A stretch of DNA of 64,000 nucleotides from JAJZNI01 sp035624785 (lineage in GTDB: Bacteria > Chloroflexota > Dormibacteria > Aeolococcales > Aeolococcaceae): assembly GCA_035624785.1 (NCBI GenBank), contig DASPQV010000041.1:29766-93765 (forward strand), given 5' to 3'. Made by a program: the position numbers and the translations under genes. A model generated the notes under the pieces. It saw nothing but the letters and a program-made list of their open reading frames with translations. It did no database searches and had not been told where the DNA came from. This document shows, one piece after another, positions 7,951-16,408 of the stretch (position 1 is the stretch's first letter; every line of letters starts with the position of its first letter).

Positions 7951-8814
7951 GTGGCTGAAGCCGAACGTGTCAAGCCGCGCAGCCTCTACGTCGAGGAGGC
8001 GATCCAGGCAGCCCTGGAGAGCCGCTGGCCGGACGCCCTGGCCATCAATCGGGCGCTGGTCGAGCGTCATGGCGACGACGACGACACCTGCAACCGGATT
8101 GGCAAGGCGCTGACCGAGCTGGGCGAGCACCAGCAGGCTCTGGACGCCTACTCGCGCGCCCTGCAGCTCAATCCCATGAACCTCATCGCCCAGAAGAACG
8201 TGCGCAAGCTCGAGCTCCTCCTGGAGACGCGCCAGAAGCTGGCCGGCGCCAAGGGAGCCATCGACGTGGATCTGTTCGCTGAGGAGCCGGGCAAGAGCGC
8301 CCTGACCACGCTCAACCCGCCGAAGTCCGGGGTGGTCGCCGCGGTCGTCCCCGGCGATGCCGTGGAGCTCCACATCCAGGATGGCGGCCTGCAGGCGCAG
8401 ACCGCCCGCGGCGTGGTGCTCGGCGACGTCGATCCCAAGATTGCCCGCCGCCTGGTGCCCCTGATCACCACCGGTAACCGGTACACCGCCGCGGTGGCTC
8501 GGGTGGAGGAGAGCCAGATCGAGATCATCATCCGGGAGGCCTTCCAGTCCGCCGAGAACGCGCGTCGGTCCTCGTTCCCGGTGAGCCGCCAGAAGCGAGA
8601 CGAGTTCCGCCCCTACGCCAAGGACTCGCTGCTCGCCCAGCGCGGCGCCGGCGAGGAGGAGGATGAGGAGGCCGAGGAGGAGCCGGCTTCCGCCGAGCCC
8701 TCCGATGAGCTGGAGTCGCTCGACGCGGACGAGGACTACGAGGAGACCGCGCCTCTGGAGGAGATCGAGCGCGACGAGGTCGACGAGGACCTCCGCCCGG
8801 AAGACCAGTACTGA
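7951..8814 (+). CDS. TPR protein with acidic C-terminal tail
   Basis: A 287-residue soluble protein. Residues about 15-90 form at least two tetratricopeptide-like helical pairs, the clearest being GKALTELGEHQQALDAYSRALQ. A middle domain rich in beta strands (AVVPGDAVELHIQD, ARGVVLGDVDPKIARRL) follows, and the last 70 residues are extremely acidic, with long Glu/Asp runs. TPR units are protein-docking modules. The middle region has the look of a small OB- or HIRAN-like domain, but I cannot assign it. The GTG start at 7951 is preferred because GGGAG lies seven bases upstream; a TTG at 7924 lacks this. Confidence 0.72.
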   Translation: MAEAERVKPRSLYVEEAIQAALESRWPDALAINRALVERHGDDDDTCNRIGKALTELGEHQQALDAYSRALQLNPMNLIAQKNVRKLELLLETRQKLAGAKGAIDVDLFAEEPGKSALTTLNPPKSGVVAAVVPGDAVELHIQDGGLQAQTARGVVLGDVDPKIARRLVPLITTGNRYTAAVARVEESQIEIIIREAFQSAENARRSSFPVSRQKRDEFRPYAKDSLLAQRGAGEEEDEEAEEEPASAEPSDELESLDADEDYEETAPLEEIERDEVDEDLRPEDQY

Positions 8815-8863
8815 CCAGGATTGGCGGCTGGATCGGGCGAATTCGTCCTATTGACGGGAGGCC

Positions 8864-11512
8864 GTGGCCTGGGACAATCCCAGTGCCCACACCATGCCGC
8901 TCATCGCCAGCCGGATGCCATGGCCCCTGGTCGGGCGCCTTGAGGAGCTCGCCCTGGTCGCCCGCGAGCTCGAGCGGCCGCTCTCCTGCGGCGTGGTCAT
9001 CGCCGGCGCTCCGGGTGTGGGCAAGACCCGGCTGCGCTCCGAGACGCTGGCGCGGCTTCGCCAGCAGGGGTGGCTGACCCGCGAGGTGACGGCCACCCGG
9101 GCGGCCGCGACCATCCCGTTCGGGCCGCTGGCGCCACTTCTCCCCGAGGCCGCCTCGCTCCATCCGCTCGACGTGCTCCGCCAGGGTGTCCGGGAGCTCA
9201 GGGAGCAGCGGGGCGCGCGCCGGCTGGCGGTCTCCGTCGACGATGCCCAGTTGCTCGACGCCGCCTCGGCGGCGTTGCTCCACCAGCTGGCCACCACCCA
9301 GACCGCTTCCCTGCTGCTGACCGCGCGCTCCGGCGAGCTGCTCCCCGACCCGATCATGGGACTGCGCCGGGAGGGGCTGGTGGGCTGGATCGAGCTCCAG
9401 CCGCTATCCCGCCCCGAGGTCGAGGCGCTTCTCGCCCAGGTCCTGGACGGCCACATCCACACCGGCACGCTGCACCAGCTGGGCAGGCTCAGCCACGGCA
9501 ATGTCCTCTTTCTCCGAGAGCTCGTCGAGGTCGGCCTCAGCTCTGGAGCCCTCGCCCAGCGGGACGGCACCTGGCGATGGGACGGGGAACCGGTCGTGGC
9601 CAGCGGTCCGCTGGATGTCATCGAGGAGCGGGTGCGCCGGCTCGGCAGCGCCGAGAGGGAGGTGGCTGAGCCGCTGGCCCTCGCCGAGCCGCTGTCTCTC
9701 GGCATCCTCGATACGCTTGGCTCTGGGGCGGTCATCAGCCAGCTGGAGCAAGCCCTGGTGGTCACCACCGAGCGCGACCAGCGGCGCTGGCAGGTGCGGC
9801 TGGCCCACCCGCTGTTCGCCGAGGCGCTTCGGGCACGGCTCACCCCCCTCCACCGGCGGGAGCTCCTCGGCTGGCTCGGCGATGCCCTGGAGGCCACGCC
9901 GCTCCGCCGCGGCGATGATCTGAGCCGTCTCGCCCTGCTGCGCCTGGAGGCCGACCGGCCCATCGCCTCGGCCACCGCCATGGCGGCGGCCCGGCGCATG
10001 CTGGGGGTCGGCCGCTTCGAGACCGCGGAGCGGCTGGCCCGAGGCGCCGTCGACTCCGATGGCGGGTTCGAGGCCGAGATCGCCCTGGCCAGGGCCCTTG
10101 CCGGCCTCCGCCGGCCCGAGGAGGCCCAGGCGATCCTCGATGCGGCCCATCCCTCCGGACCGGGGCAGGCGGTCGAGCGCGCCGTGGCCAGCGCCGAGAA
10201 CCTGCACTACGGGTTGGGCCGGCCCGGCAGCGCCCTCGACGTGGTCCGCGAGGCGGCTGCCCGCTTCCCGGGCGGCGTCGCTCCACCGGATCTCGCTGCC
10301 ACCTGGGCGCTGATCGAGTTCTCGGGCGGGAGGCTGGACGTTGCCGAGGCCCTGAGCGGCGCCATCGCCGCGGACGCCGGTGCTCCACCGCTGGCGAGGG
10401 TCAGCGCCCTGGGCGTCCAGGGCCTGGTGCTCGCCTTCTCAGGCCGCCCTCTCCACGCCATCGCCGCCCTCGACACCGCGGTGGAGCGGCTCCAGGAACG
10501 GCCCGAGCTGCTCGGATCCCGCTCCAACCTGCTCACCAGCCGGTGGAATGCGCTCTGGTTCGCCGGCTCGATCGCCGAGGCCAGGCGGCTCGCCGAGGAG
10601 GTGCACGCCCAGTTCCTCGAGGAGAGCCTGGACCCGCTGCGGGGCTATTGGACCGGGCTGGTCGGCTGGAGCGCCTTCCTCGCCGGCCGCAGCCAGACGG
10701 CGCTCGCCTGGCTGGAGGAGGGGGCCGCGATCTGCCACCGCTACATGGCGGCGGGCGGCCACCTGGTGGCCCTGGAGGGGCAGGTGGCCCAGGCGGCCAG
10801 CATCCGGGGCGATCTCCGGCGGGCGGAGGCTGCGCTGGTCTCGGCACGGGCCGCCGTGACCACCCCGGCCACCGAGGTGCCCTGGGTGCACCTCGGCGAG
10901 GCGTGGCTGCGCTGGGCTCGGGGCGATCGCAACCCGGCGGCGTCGGCCATGACCGCCGCTCAGGGCTGGCGGGAGGCGGGCTTCCGTTCCACCGAAGCGT
11001 GGGCCTTGCACGAGGCGGGACGGCTCGGTGACCTCTCCGGCGCCGCTCGCCTGGAGCAGCTCGCCACCACCTGCGAGGGCGACCTGGTCCCTGCCCTGGC
11101 CGCCCATCTGCAGGCCCTGGCGGAGGGCGACGCCGCCGGCCTGGAGGCCGCGTCCGCCGGCCTGGAGCGCCTCGGAATGGTCCTGTTCGCGGCCGAGGCC
11201 GCCGCCGAGGCCGCCGAGGCGCATCGGCGGGCTGGCCGGGCGGGCAGGGCGCGCGCTCCGCTGCTCCGCAGCGCCGCCCTGGTCGCCCAGTGCGAAGGCA
11301 GCCGGTCTCCGGTTCTGGTCCACTTCGCCACCGGTGGCGCGCTCACCGACCGCGAGCTCCAGGTGGCCAGGGTGGCGGCGCGGGGCACCAGCAGCCCGGA
11401 GATCGCGGTCCAGCTCGGCCTGTCGGTGCGGACCGTCGAGAACCATCTCCACCAGGCCTACTCCAAGCTCGGCATCCGCTCCCGGGCCGAGCTCTCCGGC
11501 GTCCTGGGCTAG
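8864..11512 (+). CDS. Large ATP-binding LuxR-type transcriptional regulator (LAL family)
   Basis: An 882-residue regulator. The N-terminus carries a STAND/AAA-type ATPase with Walker A GAPGVGKTR and a Walker B-like RLAVSVDDAQLLD segment; a long helical, TPR-like middle follows. The C-terminal 60 residues are a LuxR/GerE helix-turn-helix (LTDRELQVARVAARG ... VRTVENHLHQAYSKLGI). The layout matches MalT-like LAL regulators, which bind an inducer in the middle region, oligomerise with ATP and activate transcription. The target is unknown; the downstream membrane-protein cluster is a candidate only by position. The start is uncertain: GTG 8864 has GGGAGG very close, and ATG 8894 and 8918 are in frame. 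Confidence 0.85.
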   Translation: MAWDNPSAHTMPLIASRMPWPLVGRLEELALVARELERPLSCGVVIAGAPGVGKTRLRSETLARLRQQGWLTREVTATRAAATIPFGPLAPLLPEAASLHPLDVLRQGVRELREQRGARRLAVSVDDAQLLDAASAALLHQLATTQTASLLLTARSGELLPDPIMGLRREGLVGWIELQPLSRPEVEALLAQVLDGHIHTGTLHQLGRLSHGNVLFLRELVEVGLSSGALAQRDGTWRWDGEPVVASGPLDVIEERVRRLGSAEREVAEPLALAEPLSLGILDTLGSGAVISQLEQALVVTTERDQRRWQVRLAHPLFAEALRARLTPLHRRELLGWLGDALEATPLRRGDDLSRLALLRLEADRPIASATAMAAARRMLGVGRFETAERLARGAVDSDGGFEAEIALARALAGLRRPEEAQAILDAAHPSGPGQAVERAVASAENLHYGLGRPGSALDVVREAAARFPGGVAPPDLAATWALIEFSGGRLDVAEALSGAIAADAGAPPLARVSALGVQGLVLAFSGRPLHAIAALDTAVERLQERPELLGSRSNLLTSRWNALWFAGSIAEARRLAEEVHAQFLEESLDPLRGYWTGLVGWSAFLAGRSQTALAWLEEGAAICHRYMAAGGHLVALEGQVAQAASIRGDLRRAEAALVSARAAVTTPATEVPWVHLGEAWLRWARGDRNPAASAMTAAQGWREAGFRSTEAWALHEAGRLGDLSGAARLEQLATTCEGDLVPALAAHLQALAEGDAAGLEAASAGLERLGMVLFAAEAAAEAAEAHRRAGRAGRARAPLLRSAALVAQCEGSRSPVLVHFATGGALTDRELQVARVAARGTSSPEIAVQLGLSVRTVENHLHQAYSKLGIRSRAELSGVLG

Positions 11513-11852
11513 CAGCTCCAGCGCAACCCATCCGGCGCCCGGCATGCCGCTGCCCCGGGAGCTCGGTCTGCAGCGCGGCGCCACGGCCGGGGCTCGCCGG
11601 CGCTGCCCTCAGCGGCGACGCGCCGGGACTCCAGCCTGCCGGCGGGCGGGATGGTTCCCAGAGACGCCGTCGGCGATGCATACTGGGGCACCCGATGCGA
11701 ACGGAGCCACTGTCAACCATCAGGACAGGGCTCCCGCGGGAGCGGGGAGGACGAGCTCAGAGGACGATTATCTGAACCCCCACACCCGACCTCTGGTGCC
11801 GCCCGGCCAGGCGCACCACCTTCATCGTTGGAACTGGTAGAGGAGGAACCGA
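11513..11852. other. Non-coding gap between the LAL regulator and the first tetraspan gene
   Basis: About 340 bases with no convincing gene. It holds a possible -10 (CATACT, 11679-11684) without a clear -35, and a strong GGAGGA ribosome-binding site just before the ATG at 11853. This would give a leader of roughly 160 bases for the membrane protein, in contrast to the short or absent leaders of many other genes in the window. I see no riboswitch consensus. Confidence 0.4.
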
Positions 11853-12437
11853 ATGCCCGACCTTTACAACAACGCGCTGGTCAAGCCGCCATTCCTCAGC
11901 AACCCGCCGGTCAAGGTCAACATCCCGGCCAAGACCCTGGGATTGGTGCTGATGATCCTGGGGATCATCGGGCTGGTCCTCCAGCTCATCGGGCTGATCG
12001 GCATCTTCGGCATCTGCGGCGGCCTCGCCGCCTCGGTGTGCGGCGGCAGCAACCTTCTCTGGATGCTGGGTTACATCGTCAGCCTGCTGGCGCTGGCCCT
12101 CGCCACCTACGGCGCATACCGGATGTGGCAGCTCGACCACCAGGGCCGCGCCCTCATGGTCTGGGGACTGGTCGCCGGCCTGGTCGGCGAACTGGTCACC
12201 CTGATCGGCACCTTCATCTTCTATTCGGGCTGGATCGGCTACGCGGGCGGCTTCGCCGCCGGGGCCATCGTCAGCCTGATCATCTGGCTGATCGTCTACG
12301 GGATCATCTACTACATCATCGTGATCAGCCGGTACCCTGACGAGCCGCCCCTGGTCGCCTCGTCCATGATGGGTGGACCACCCTCCTACGGTCCGCCCCA
12401 GGCGCCGCCCCCGCCTCCTCCCGCGTACCGGGGCTGA
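11853..12437 (+). CDS. Four-helix membrane protein with proline-rich tail (paralogue 1)
   Basis: A 194-residue membrane protein with four hydrophobic segments, at about residues 28-50, 64-86, 98-120 and 126-150. A soluble N-terminus carries the motif NNALVKPPFLSNPPVKVN, and the short C-terminal tail is rich in Pro, Gly and Tyr (GPPQAPPPPPPAYRG). It is clearly homologous to the gene at 12872: the same N-terminal LV(K/R)PPF..NPPVK motif, helix spacing, IVISRYPD end of helix 4 and Pro-rich tail. I do not recognise a named family. Pro-rich tails often bind SH3/WW-like partners or keep an intrinsically disordered face to the cytoplasm. The ribosome-binding site GGAGGA is strong. Confidence 0.75.
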   Translation: MPDLYNNALVKPPFLSNPPVKVNIPAKTLGLVLMILGIIGLVLQLIGLIGIFGICGGLAASVCGGSNLLWMLGYIVSLLALALATYGAYRMWQLDHQGRALMVWGLVAGLVGELVTLIGTFIFYSGWIGYAGGFAAGAIVSLIIWLIVYGIIYYIIVISRYPDEPPLVASSMMGGPPSYGPPQAPPPPPPAYRG

Positions 12438-12444
12438 AACGACA

Positions 12445-12462
12445 GGGGGGCTTCGGCCCCCC
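12445..12462 (+). terminator. UUCG-loop hairpin after paralogue 1
   Basis: Six G, then C-TTCG-G, then six C give a perfect 7-bp stem with the very stable UUCG tetraloop, starting eight bases after the stop codon. No U-run follows. Best read as a terminator or 3'-end stabiliser separating paralogue 1 from the sigma-like gene. Confidence 0.6.
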
Positions 12463-12534
12463 TCGTCCGCTCTGACACGTCCTCGAGCTCCGGGCGTGAT
12501 CTGAGTACCGGCGCAGCTTCGGGGCGGTTCCTGG

Positions 12535-12577
12535 GTACCCGGGTACTCAAGACGCGGCGCGACACGCCGCTTACCGT
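12535..12577 (+). promoter_or_regulatory. Dyad-rich promoter region of the sigma-region-4-like gene
   Basis: Three elements are packed into 43 bases. The first is a perfect 12-bp palindrome GTACCCGGGTAC (12535-12546). The second is a hairpin GCGGCG-CGACA-CGCCGC (12554-12570). The third is TACCGT (12572-12577), a -10-like hexamer six bases before the ATG at 12584. A GAGTACC at 12503 pairs with GGTACTC at 12542-12548. The arrangement suggests an operator or autoregulated promoter with leaderless initiation. Confidence 0.45.
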
Positions 12578-12583
12578 GCCCCT

Positions 12584-12778
12584 ATGGATCGGGAGACGGC
12601 GCTCGAGACCCTGACACCGGCCTATGCCGAGGCGCTCAGGCTCCGCGAGCAGGGGGCTGACGATCGCGACATCGCCGCCCGGCTGGGGTTGCCCATCGAT
12701 GCCATCACCAACCTGCTCCAGCTCGCCCGAGCCAAGCTCGAGACGTTGCTCGCCCTCCCCGACGGAGACGGAGGGTGA
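12584..12778 (+). CDS. Stand-alone sigma-70 region-4-like helix-turn-helix protein
   Basis: A 64-residue protein that is almost only one helix-turn-helix: LTPAYAEALRLREQGADDRDIAARLGLP, a variable recognition helix, then LLQLARAKLETLL. The order and spacing (L-P/T-x-Y-x-E-x-L-x-L-R-E-x-G ... I-A-x-x-L-G-L-P ... A-R-x-x-L) match region 4 of ECF sigma factors, which contacts -35 DNA. No region 2 is present, so it cannot act as a full sigma factor; it may pair with a separate region-2 protein, or act as a repressor or anti-activator. It sits between the two tetraspan paralogues. There is no Shine-Dalgarno sequence; the start follows TACCGT by six bases. Confidence 0.65.
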   Translation: MDRETALETLTPAYAEALRLREQGADDRDIAARLGLPIDAITNLLQLARAKLETLLALPDGDGG

Positions 12779-12871
12779 GGGTCGAACCACAACGCCGGCT
12801 CGCCACCGGAGGCCTCGCGACGCCTTCCGGGTTCGGCGTCTCGTCGCCGGAATCCACATGGAGGTACGCGC

Positions 12872-13501
12872 ATGGCTGATCGCTCCGACAACGTCCTGGT
12901 GAGGCCGCCGTTCGCGGCCAACCCGCCGGTGAAGCTCAACGTCGACGCCAAGATCCTGGGCCTGGTGATCGCCATCCTGGCCTTGGTCGCGGCTCTCCTG
13001 ACCCTGTTCGCGGGCGGGCTGCTCTCGTTGATCGGCTTCGCCGGTGGCTTCGCCCCCATCTGGCTGCTCGGGGTCCTGGTGGCCCTGGTGGCGGAGGTGA
13101 TGGCGGCGGTGGGCGGATTCCAGATGTTCAACGGCAACCGACGCGGCCGCAACCTGGTCATCTACTCGCTGGCCATCGCCGCTGGCGGGGCCGTGCTGGC
13201 GGCGGTGGGCCAGATCATCGCCTACTCCGGCCTGATCCTCTATTCCTCCGCCGGGCCGATCGTCGGCCTGATCATCGACCTGATCATCTATGGCGTCCTC
13301 TACTACCTGGTGGTGATCAGCCGCTTCCCCGACGCCGTGCCCCAGGCCAGCCTCATGGGTGCGGCCTACGGGCCGCCGCAGCAGTACGGCGCTCCCCAGC
13401 AGTACGCGCCGCCGCAGCAACAGCAGCAGTACAGCGGGTCGGCGCCATACCAGGGCCCGCCGCCGCAGTACCCGCCGCCACCGCCACCGTCGGGGGCCTA
13501 G
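12872..13501 (+). CDS. Four-helix membrane protein with Pro/Gln-rich tail (paralogue 2)
   Basis: A 209-residue paralogue of the gene at 11853, with the same N-terminal motif (NVLVRPPFAANPPVKLN), four membrane segments, and an ISRFPDAVP junction into a long disordered tail rich in Gln, Tyr and Pro. The tail is longer and more Gln-rich than in paralogue 1. Both termini are predicted on the same side of the membrane. Ribosome-binding site GGAGG lies about eight bases before the ATG. Function unknown. The conserved N-terminal motif and the nearby sigma-like regulator suggest a membrane complex whose expression is controlled locally. Confidence 0.75.
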   Translation: MADRSDNVLVRPPFAANPPVKLNVDAKILGLVIAILALVAALLTLFAGGLLSLIGFAGGFAPIWLLGVLVALVAEVMAAVGGFQMFNGNRRGRNLVIYSLAIAAGGAVLAAVGQIIAYSGLILYSSAGPIVGLIIDLIIYGVLYYLVVISRFPDAVPQASLMGAAYGPPQQYGAPQQYAPPQQQQQYSGSAPYQGPPPQYPPPPPPSGA

Positions 13502-13523
13502 CCGCCTCGTTCACCTCTGATCC

Positions 13524-13554
13524 GAGGGCCGCGGCCATGGGGGACGCGGCCCTC
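13524..13554. terminator. Hairpin between convergent genes
   Basis: A perfect 10-bp stem, GAGGGCCGCG and CGCGGCCCTC, around an 11-base loop lies between the ends of paralogue 2 (plus, stop at 13501) and the asparaginase-family gene (minus, stop at 13570). There is no U-run on either strand. Likely a shared bidirectional terminator. Confidence 0.6.
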
Positions 13555-13569
13555 GCCGTGTCACCGGCC

Positions 13570-14403
13570 CTACCAGCGTGCCGACGCCGTCCCGCTGCGC
13601 CAGGCCCAGGTCATGTGCGGGCTGTTGTGGGCGACCCCCGGGCGGCCAGCGGCGTCGACCACGATCAGCCCGCCCTGGCCGCCGGCCCGCGAACCCAGCT
13701 CGGCGATGACCCGCTCGGCCGCCGGCTGGGCCTCGATCCCGGCGGCCATCAGCTCCACGGCGCGGCGGCATCCCGCCAGCCGCACAAAGGCCTCGCCGTG
13801 ACCGGTGGCGCAGGCCGCCCCCGGTGAGTCTGCGTAGAAGCCGGCGCCGCAGACGGCGCTGTCACCCACCCGGCCGGGAAGCTTCCCCGCGGTTCCGCCG
13901 GTGGAGACCGCCACCGCCAGGCGGCCCTGGCGATCGCGGCACACCGCCCCCACGGTCCCCGCCGGGCTCGCCGTGCCTGGCCGTGCCGCCCGGCGCAGCT
14001 CCTCCGGGTCGATGAGCGGCAGCCCTCGCTCCGCCGCGAACCGCGAAGCTCCGGCGCCCGCCAGGAGCACGTGACGGCCGTCGTCCAGCAGCGCCCGGGC
14101 GATCCGCACCGGGTGGGCGCAGTCCGTGACCATGGCGACGGCTCCCACCCGGAGGCCCTCGGCCTCCATGACCCCGGCGTCCAGCTCCACCGTGCCCGCG
14201 CTGGTGAGCACCGCCCCGATGCCGGCGTTGAACACCGGGTCCTCCTCCAGCGCCTCGACGGCGGCGACCGCCGCGGCCAGGGCACCATCGTCCAGGGCGC
14301 TGAGCCCGGCAACGAGGGCTCGATCCAGCCCGGCGTCGAACGTCTCGCGACGAATCCCGGGATTGCGGCGTCCCGCACCGCCGTGGACGATCAGCGTCGC
14401 CAT
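13570..14403 (-). CDS. Isoaspartyl peptidase / L-asparaginase family (Ntn hydrolase)
   Basis: A 277-residue enzyme of the plant-type asparaginase family. N-terminal IVHGGAG is the family signature, DPVFNAGIGAVLTSAG follows, and the nucleophile is the Thr of the AGTVGAVCRD segment, where autocleavage would give alpha and beta chains. STGGT and ATGHGE, which form the substrate and oxyanion sites, are both present. These enzymes hydrolyse beta-aspartyl dipeptides and, with variable efficiency, L-asparagine. Length is slightly below the usual 300 or so; the C-terminus ends soon after GGLIVVDAAG. The gene is convergent with paralogue 2 and divergent from the his operon. Confidence 0.85.
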   Translation of the reverse strand: MATLIVHGGAGRRNPGIRRETFDAGLDRALVAGLSALDDGALAAAVAAVEALEEDPVFNAGIGAVLTSAGTVELDAGVMEAEGLRVGAVAMVTDCAHPVRIARALLDDGRHVLLAGAGASRFAAERGLPLIDPEELRRAARPGTASPAGTVGAVCRDRQGRLAVAVSTGGTAGKLPGRVGDSAVCGAGFYADSPGAACATGHGEAFVRLAGCRRAVELMAAGIEAQPAAERVIAELGSRAGGQGGLIVVDAAGRPGVAHNSPHMTWAWRSGTASARW

Positions 14404-14464
14404 CTTTTCGCATTGTCGGTGGACGGCCGCCCGGCCCGCCCGGGGCGCTGCCGGGTTCGACTTC

Positions 14465-14479
14465 AGCCGCGGCTAGACT
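14465..14479 (+). promoter_or_regulatory. Palindrome and -10 element of the his operon
   Basis: AGCCGCGGCT (14465-14474) is a perfect 10-bp palindrome whose last base begins TAGACT (14474-14479), a -10-like hexamer. Ten bases, mostly C, separate TAGACT from the hisZ ATG at 14490. The layout suggests leaderless transcription and a possible operator overlapping the -10. No clear -35 and no his attenuator peptide are visible. Confidence 0.42.
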
Positions 14480-14489
14480 TTCCCCCCAC

Positions 14490-15749
14490 ATGTGCGCTCT
14501 GCAGACCCCGGCGCGCGGCCGCGCCGGAGGGTTCACGGACTGGGTGGGCCCGGCCGCGGCCTGCCGCCGCCGGGTCGCCGACGCCTTCCTGGACACCTTC
14601 TCCGCCTGGGGGTACGAGTACCTGGCGACACCTCTGGTGGAGCCTCTGGAGACGGTCGCGGCCGGCGTCGGGGGCGGCCGCCAGGCGGACCTCTTCCGCT
14701 TCATGGATGCCGACGGCCGCCTGCTCGCCCTGGTCGGCGAGCGGACGGTCAGCGTGGCCAGGGTGGTGGCCACGCAGCTTCGCACTCGGTCCTTCCCCCT
14801 CCGCCTCTGCTACTCGGGCCCGGTGCTCTTCAACCGCCCGCCCCTCGGCGGCCGCCGTCGCGAGACGATGCAGGCCGGCTGCGAGCTCGTCGGCCATGGT
14901 GGCCTGGAGGCGGACGCCGAGTGCCTCGCCGTCGCCGCCGCCGCCCTCGAGGCGGCCGGGATCACCGGAGTCCAGATCGACGTCGGCCATGCCGATTTCG
15001 TGCCCTCGCTGCTCGCCGCGGCTCACCTCGACGCCGATTCCCGGTCCCGGGTCGCCCGAGCCCTCCGCCACCGCGACCTGGTCGCGGTCGAGACCGCCCT
15101 CGAGGGCACCGAGGCCGGCGCCGCGGAGCGGGCGCTGCTGCTTGCCTTTCCCACTCTCCGCGGCGGTCGCGAGCTCCTCGACTCCGCTGGCGCCCGGCTG
15201 TCCGAGGGATGCCGGAGGTCCCTCGACGAGCTGGCCCGGCTCTGGGACCTGCTCGACACCCACGGGATCACCGACCGGGTCCACCTCGATCTCGGTGCGG
15301 TCCGCGACTGGGACTATTACACAGGGCCGACCTTCGAGCTCTTCAGCGCCGAGCTGGGCTTTCCGCTGGGCAGCGGAGGCCGCTACGACCGGCTGCTCGC
15401 CAGCTTCGGGCTGGACGCCCCGGCCACCGGCTTCGTCCTCCATGTCGACCGCTGCTGCGACGCGCTGCAGCGGAGCAGCGGACCGGTGGCTCCGGCTCCC
15501 GTGCTGCGCATCCTCTACGCCCGGGGCCGGGCCGCAGAGGCGATGGCCGTGGCTGTGGAGCTGCGCCGCCGGGGATTGAGAGTCGCCCTCGATCTGACCC
15601 CGGCGGAGGAGTCCGCCTTCGAGCCGGGGGTGCGTGCCGCCTGGGTCGACGCTGCCGGAGTGCTGAGCTGGCACTGGCCCGGGCACTCGGGGTCCGGTCT
15701 CGACGGGCTGGTCGCGGCCATCCCGCTTCTCCGGGGAGGCCAGCCGTGA
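14490..15749 (+). CDS. hisZ: ATP phosphoribosyltransferase regulatory subunit HisZ
   Basis: A 419-residue protein with the class II aminoacyl-tRNA synthetase fold of histidyl-tRNA synthetase: a motif-1 region (FLDTFSAWGYEYLATPLVEP), a motif-2-like segment and a motif-3-like GGRYDRLLASFG. It is too short for HisRS and lacks the usual anticodon domain. It directly precedes a short-form hisG, which needs HisZ for activity and histidine feedback. HisZ has no tRNA-charging activity; it forms a hetero-octamer with HisG. The hisG GTG overlaps its stop codon. The gene leads an eight-gene histidine operon. Confidence 0.9.
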   Translation: MCALQTPARGRAGGFTDWVGPAAACRRRVADAFLDTFSAWGYEYLATPLVEPLETVAAGVGGGRQADLFRFMDADGRLLALVGERTVSVARVVATQLRTRSFPLRLCYSGPVLFNRPPLGGRRRETMQAGCELVGHGGLEADAECLAVAAAALEAAGITGVQIDVGHADFVPSLLAAAHLDADSRSRVARALRHRDLVAVETALEGTEAGAAERALLLAFPTLRGGRELLDSAGARLSEGCRRSLDELARLWDLLDTHGITDRVHLDLGAVRDWDYYTGPTFELFSAELGFPLGSGGRYDRLLASFGLDAPATGFVLHVDRCCDALQRSSGPVAPAPVLRILYARGRAAEAMAVAVELRRRGLRVALDLTPAEESAFEPGVRAAWVDAAGVLSWHWPGHSGSGLDGLVAAIPLLRGGQP

Positions 15750-16408
15750 GCGGCCTCCGCCTCGCCCTTCCCGCGGGGGCCCTCTTCGAGGATGCGTGCC
15801 GGTTGCTCGCCACCGCCGGGGTGGCCGAGGTGGAGCCGGCCCGTCTCGACCGGCAGCTGCGCATCGTCCAGGGCGACACCGTGGTGGTCAGGGTCCGGCC
15901 CACCGACGTGCCCGTCTACGTCGAGATGGGCGCCTGCGACGCCGGCATCGTGGGCAAGGACGTCCTCTGGGAGTCGTCGAGGGACTGCTACGAGCTGGTG
16001 GACCTCGGTTTCGGAGCCTGCCGCATGGTCCTCGCCGCGCTCGAGGGCTCACCGCTCGCCGCCGGCAGCTGGCCCCAGCCGCTGCGCGCCGCCACCAAGT
16101 ACCCGGTGTCGGCTCGGCGCTTCTTCGACCGCCTCGGCGTGGCGGCGGAGCTGATCCGGCTCCACGGCTCGGTGGAGCTGGCCCCGGCGATGGGGCTCGC
16201 CGACGCCGTCGTCGACATCACCGCCACCGGCCAGACCCTTAGGGCCAATCACCTGGTCGAGGTGGCCGAAGCCGGCCGCTCCACCGCCCGGCTGATCGTC
16301 AACCAGGCGTCGCTCAAGACCCGGGGCGATGCGGTGAACCTTCTGGCCGCGAGCCTGAGACGGGCGGTGCCCACCCCGGGCCCGGGTCCGGAGCCGCTCT
16401 CCGCATGA
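15746..16408 (+). CDS. hisG: ATP phosphoribosyltransferase catalytic subunit (short form)
   Basis: Commits ATP and PRPP to histidine synthesis as phosphoribosyl-ATP. The product is 220 residues, the length of the HisG short form that lacks the C-terminal regulatory domain and works with HisZ. Visible motifs are ALPAGALFEDA at the N-terminus, MGACDAGIVGKDVLWE, and the PRPP-binding loop GLADAVVDITATGQTLRAN. The GTG start overlaps the hisZ stop (GTGA) and the end overlaps hisD (ATGA), so translation is coupled along the operon. Confidence 0.93.
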   Translation: MSGLRLALPAGALFEDACRLLATAGVAEVEPARLDRQLRIVQGDTVVVRVRPTDVPVYVEMGACDAGIVGKDVLWESSRDCYELVDLGFGACRMVLAALEGSPLAAGSWPQPLRAATKYPVSARRFFDRLGVAAELIRLHGSVELAPAMGLADAVVDITATGQTLRANHLVEVAEAGRSTARLIVNQASLKTRGDAVNLLAASLRRAVPTPGPGPEPLSA

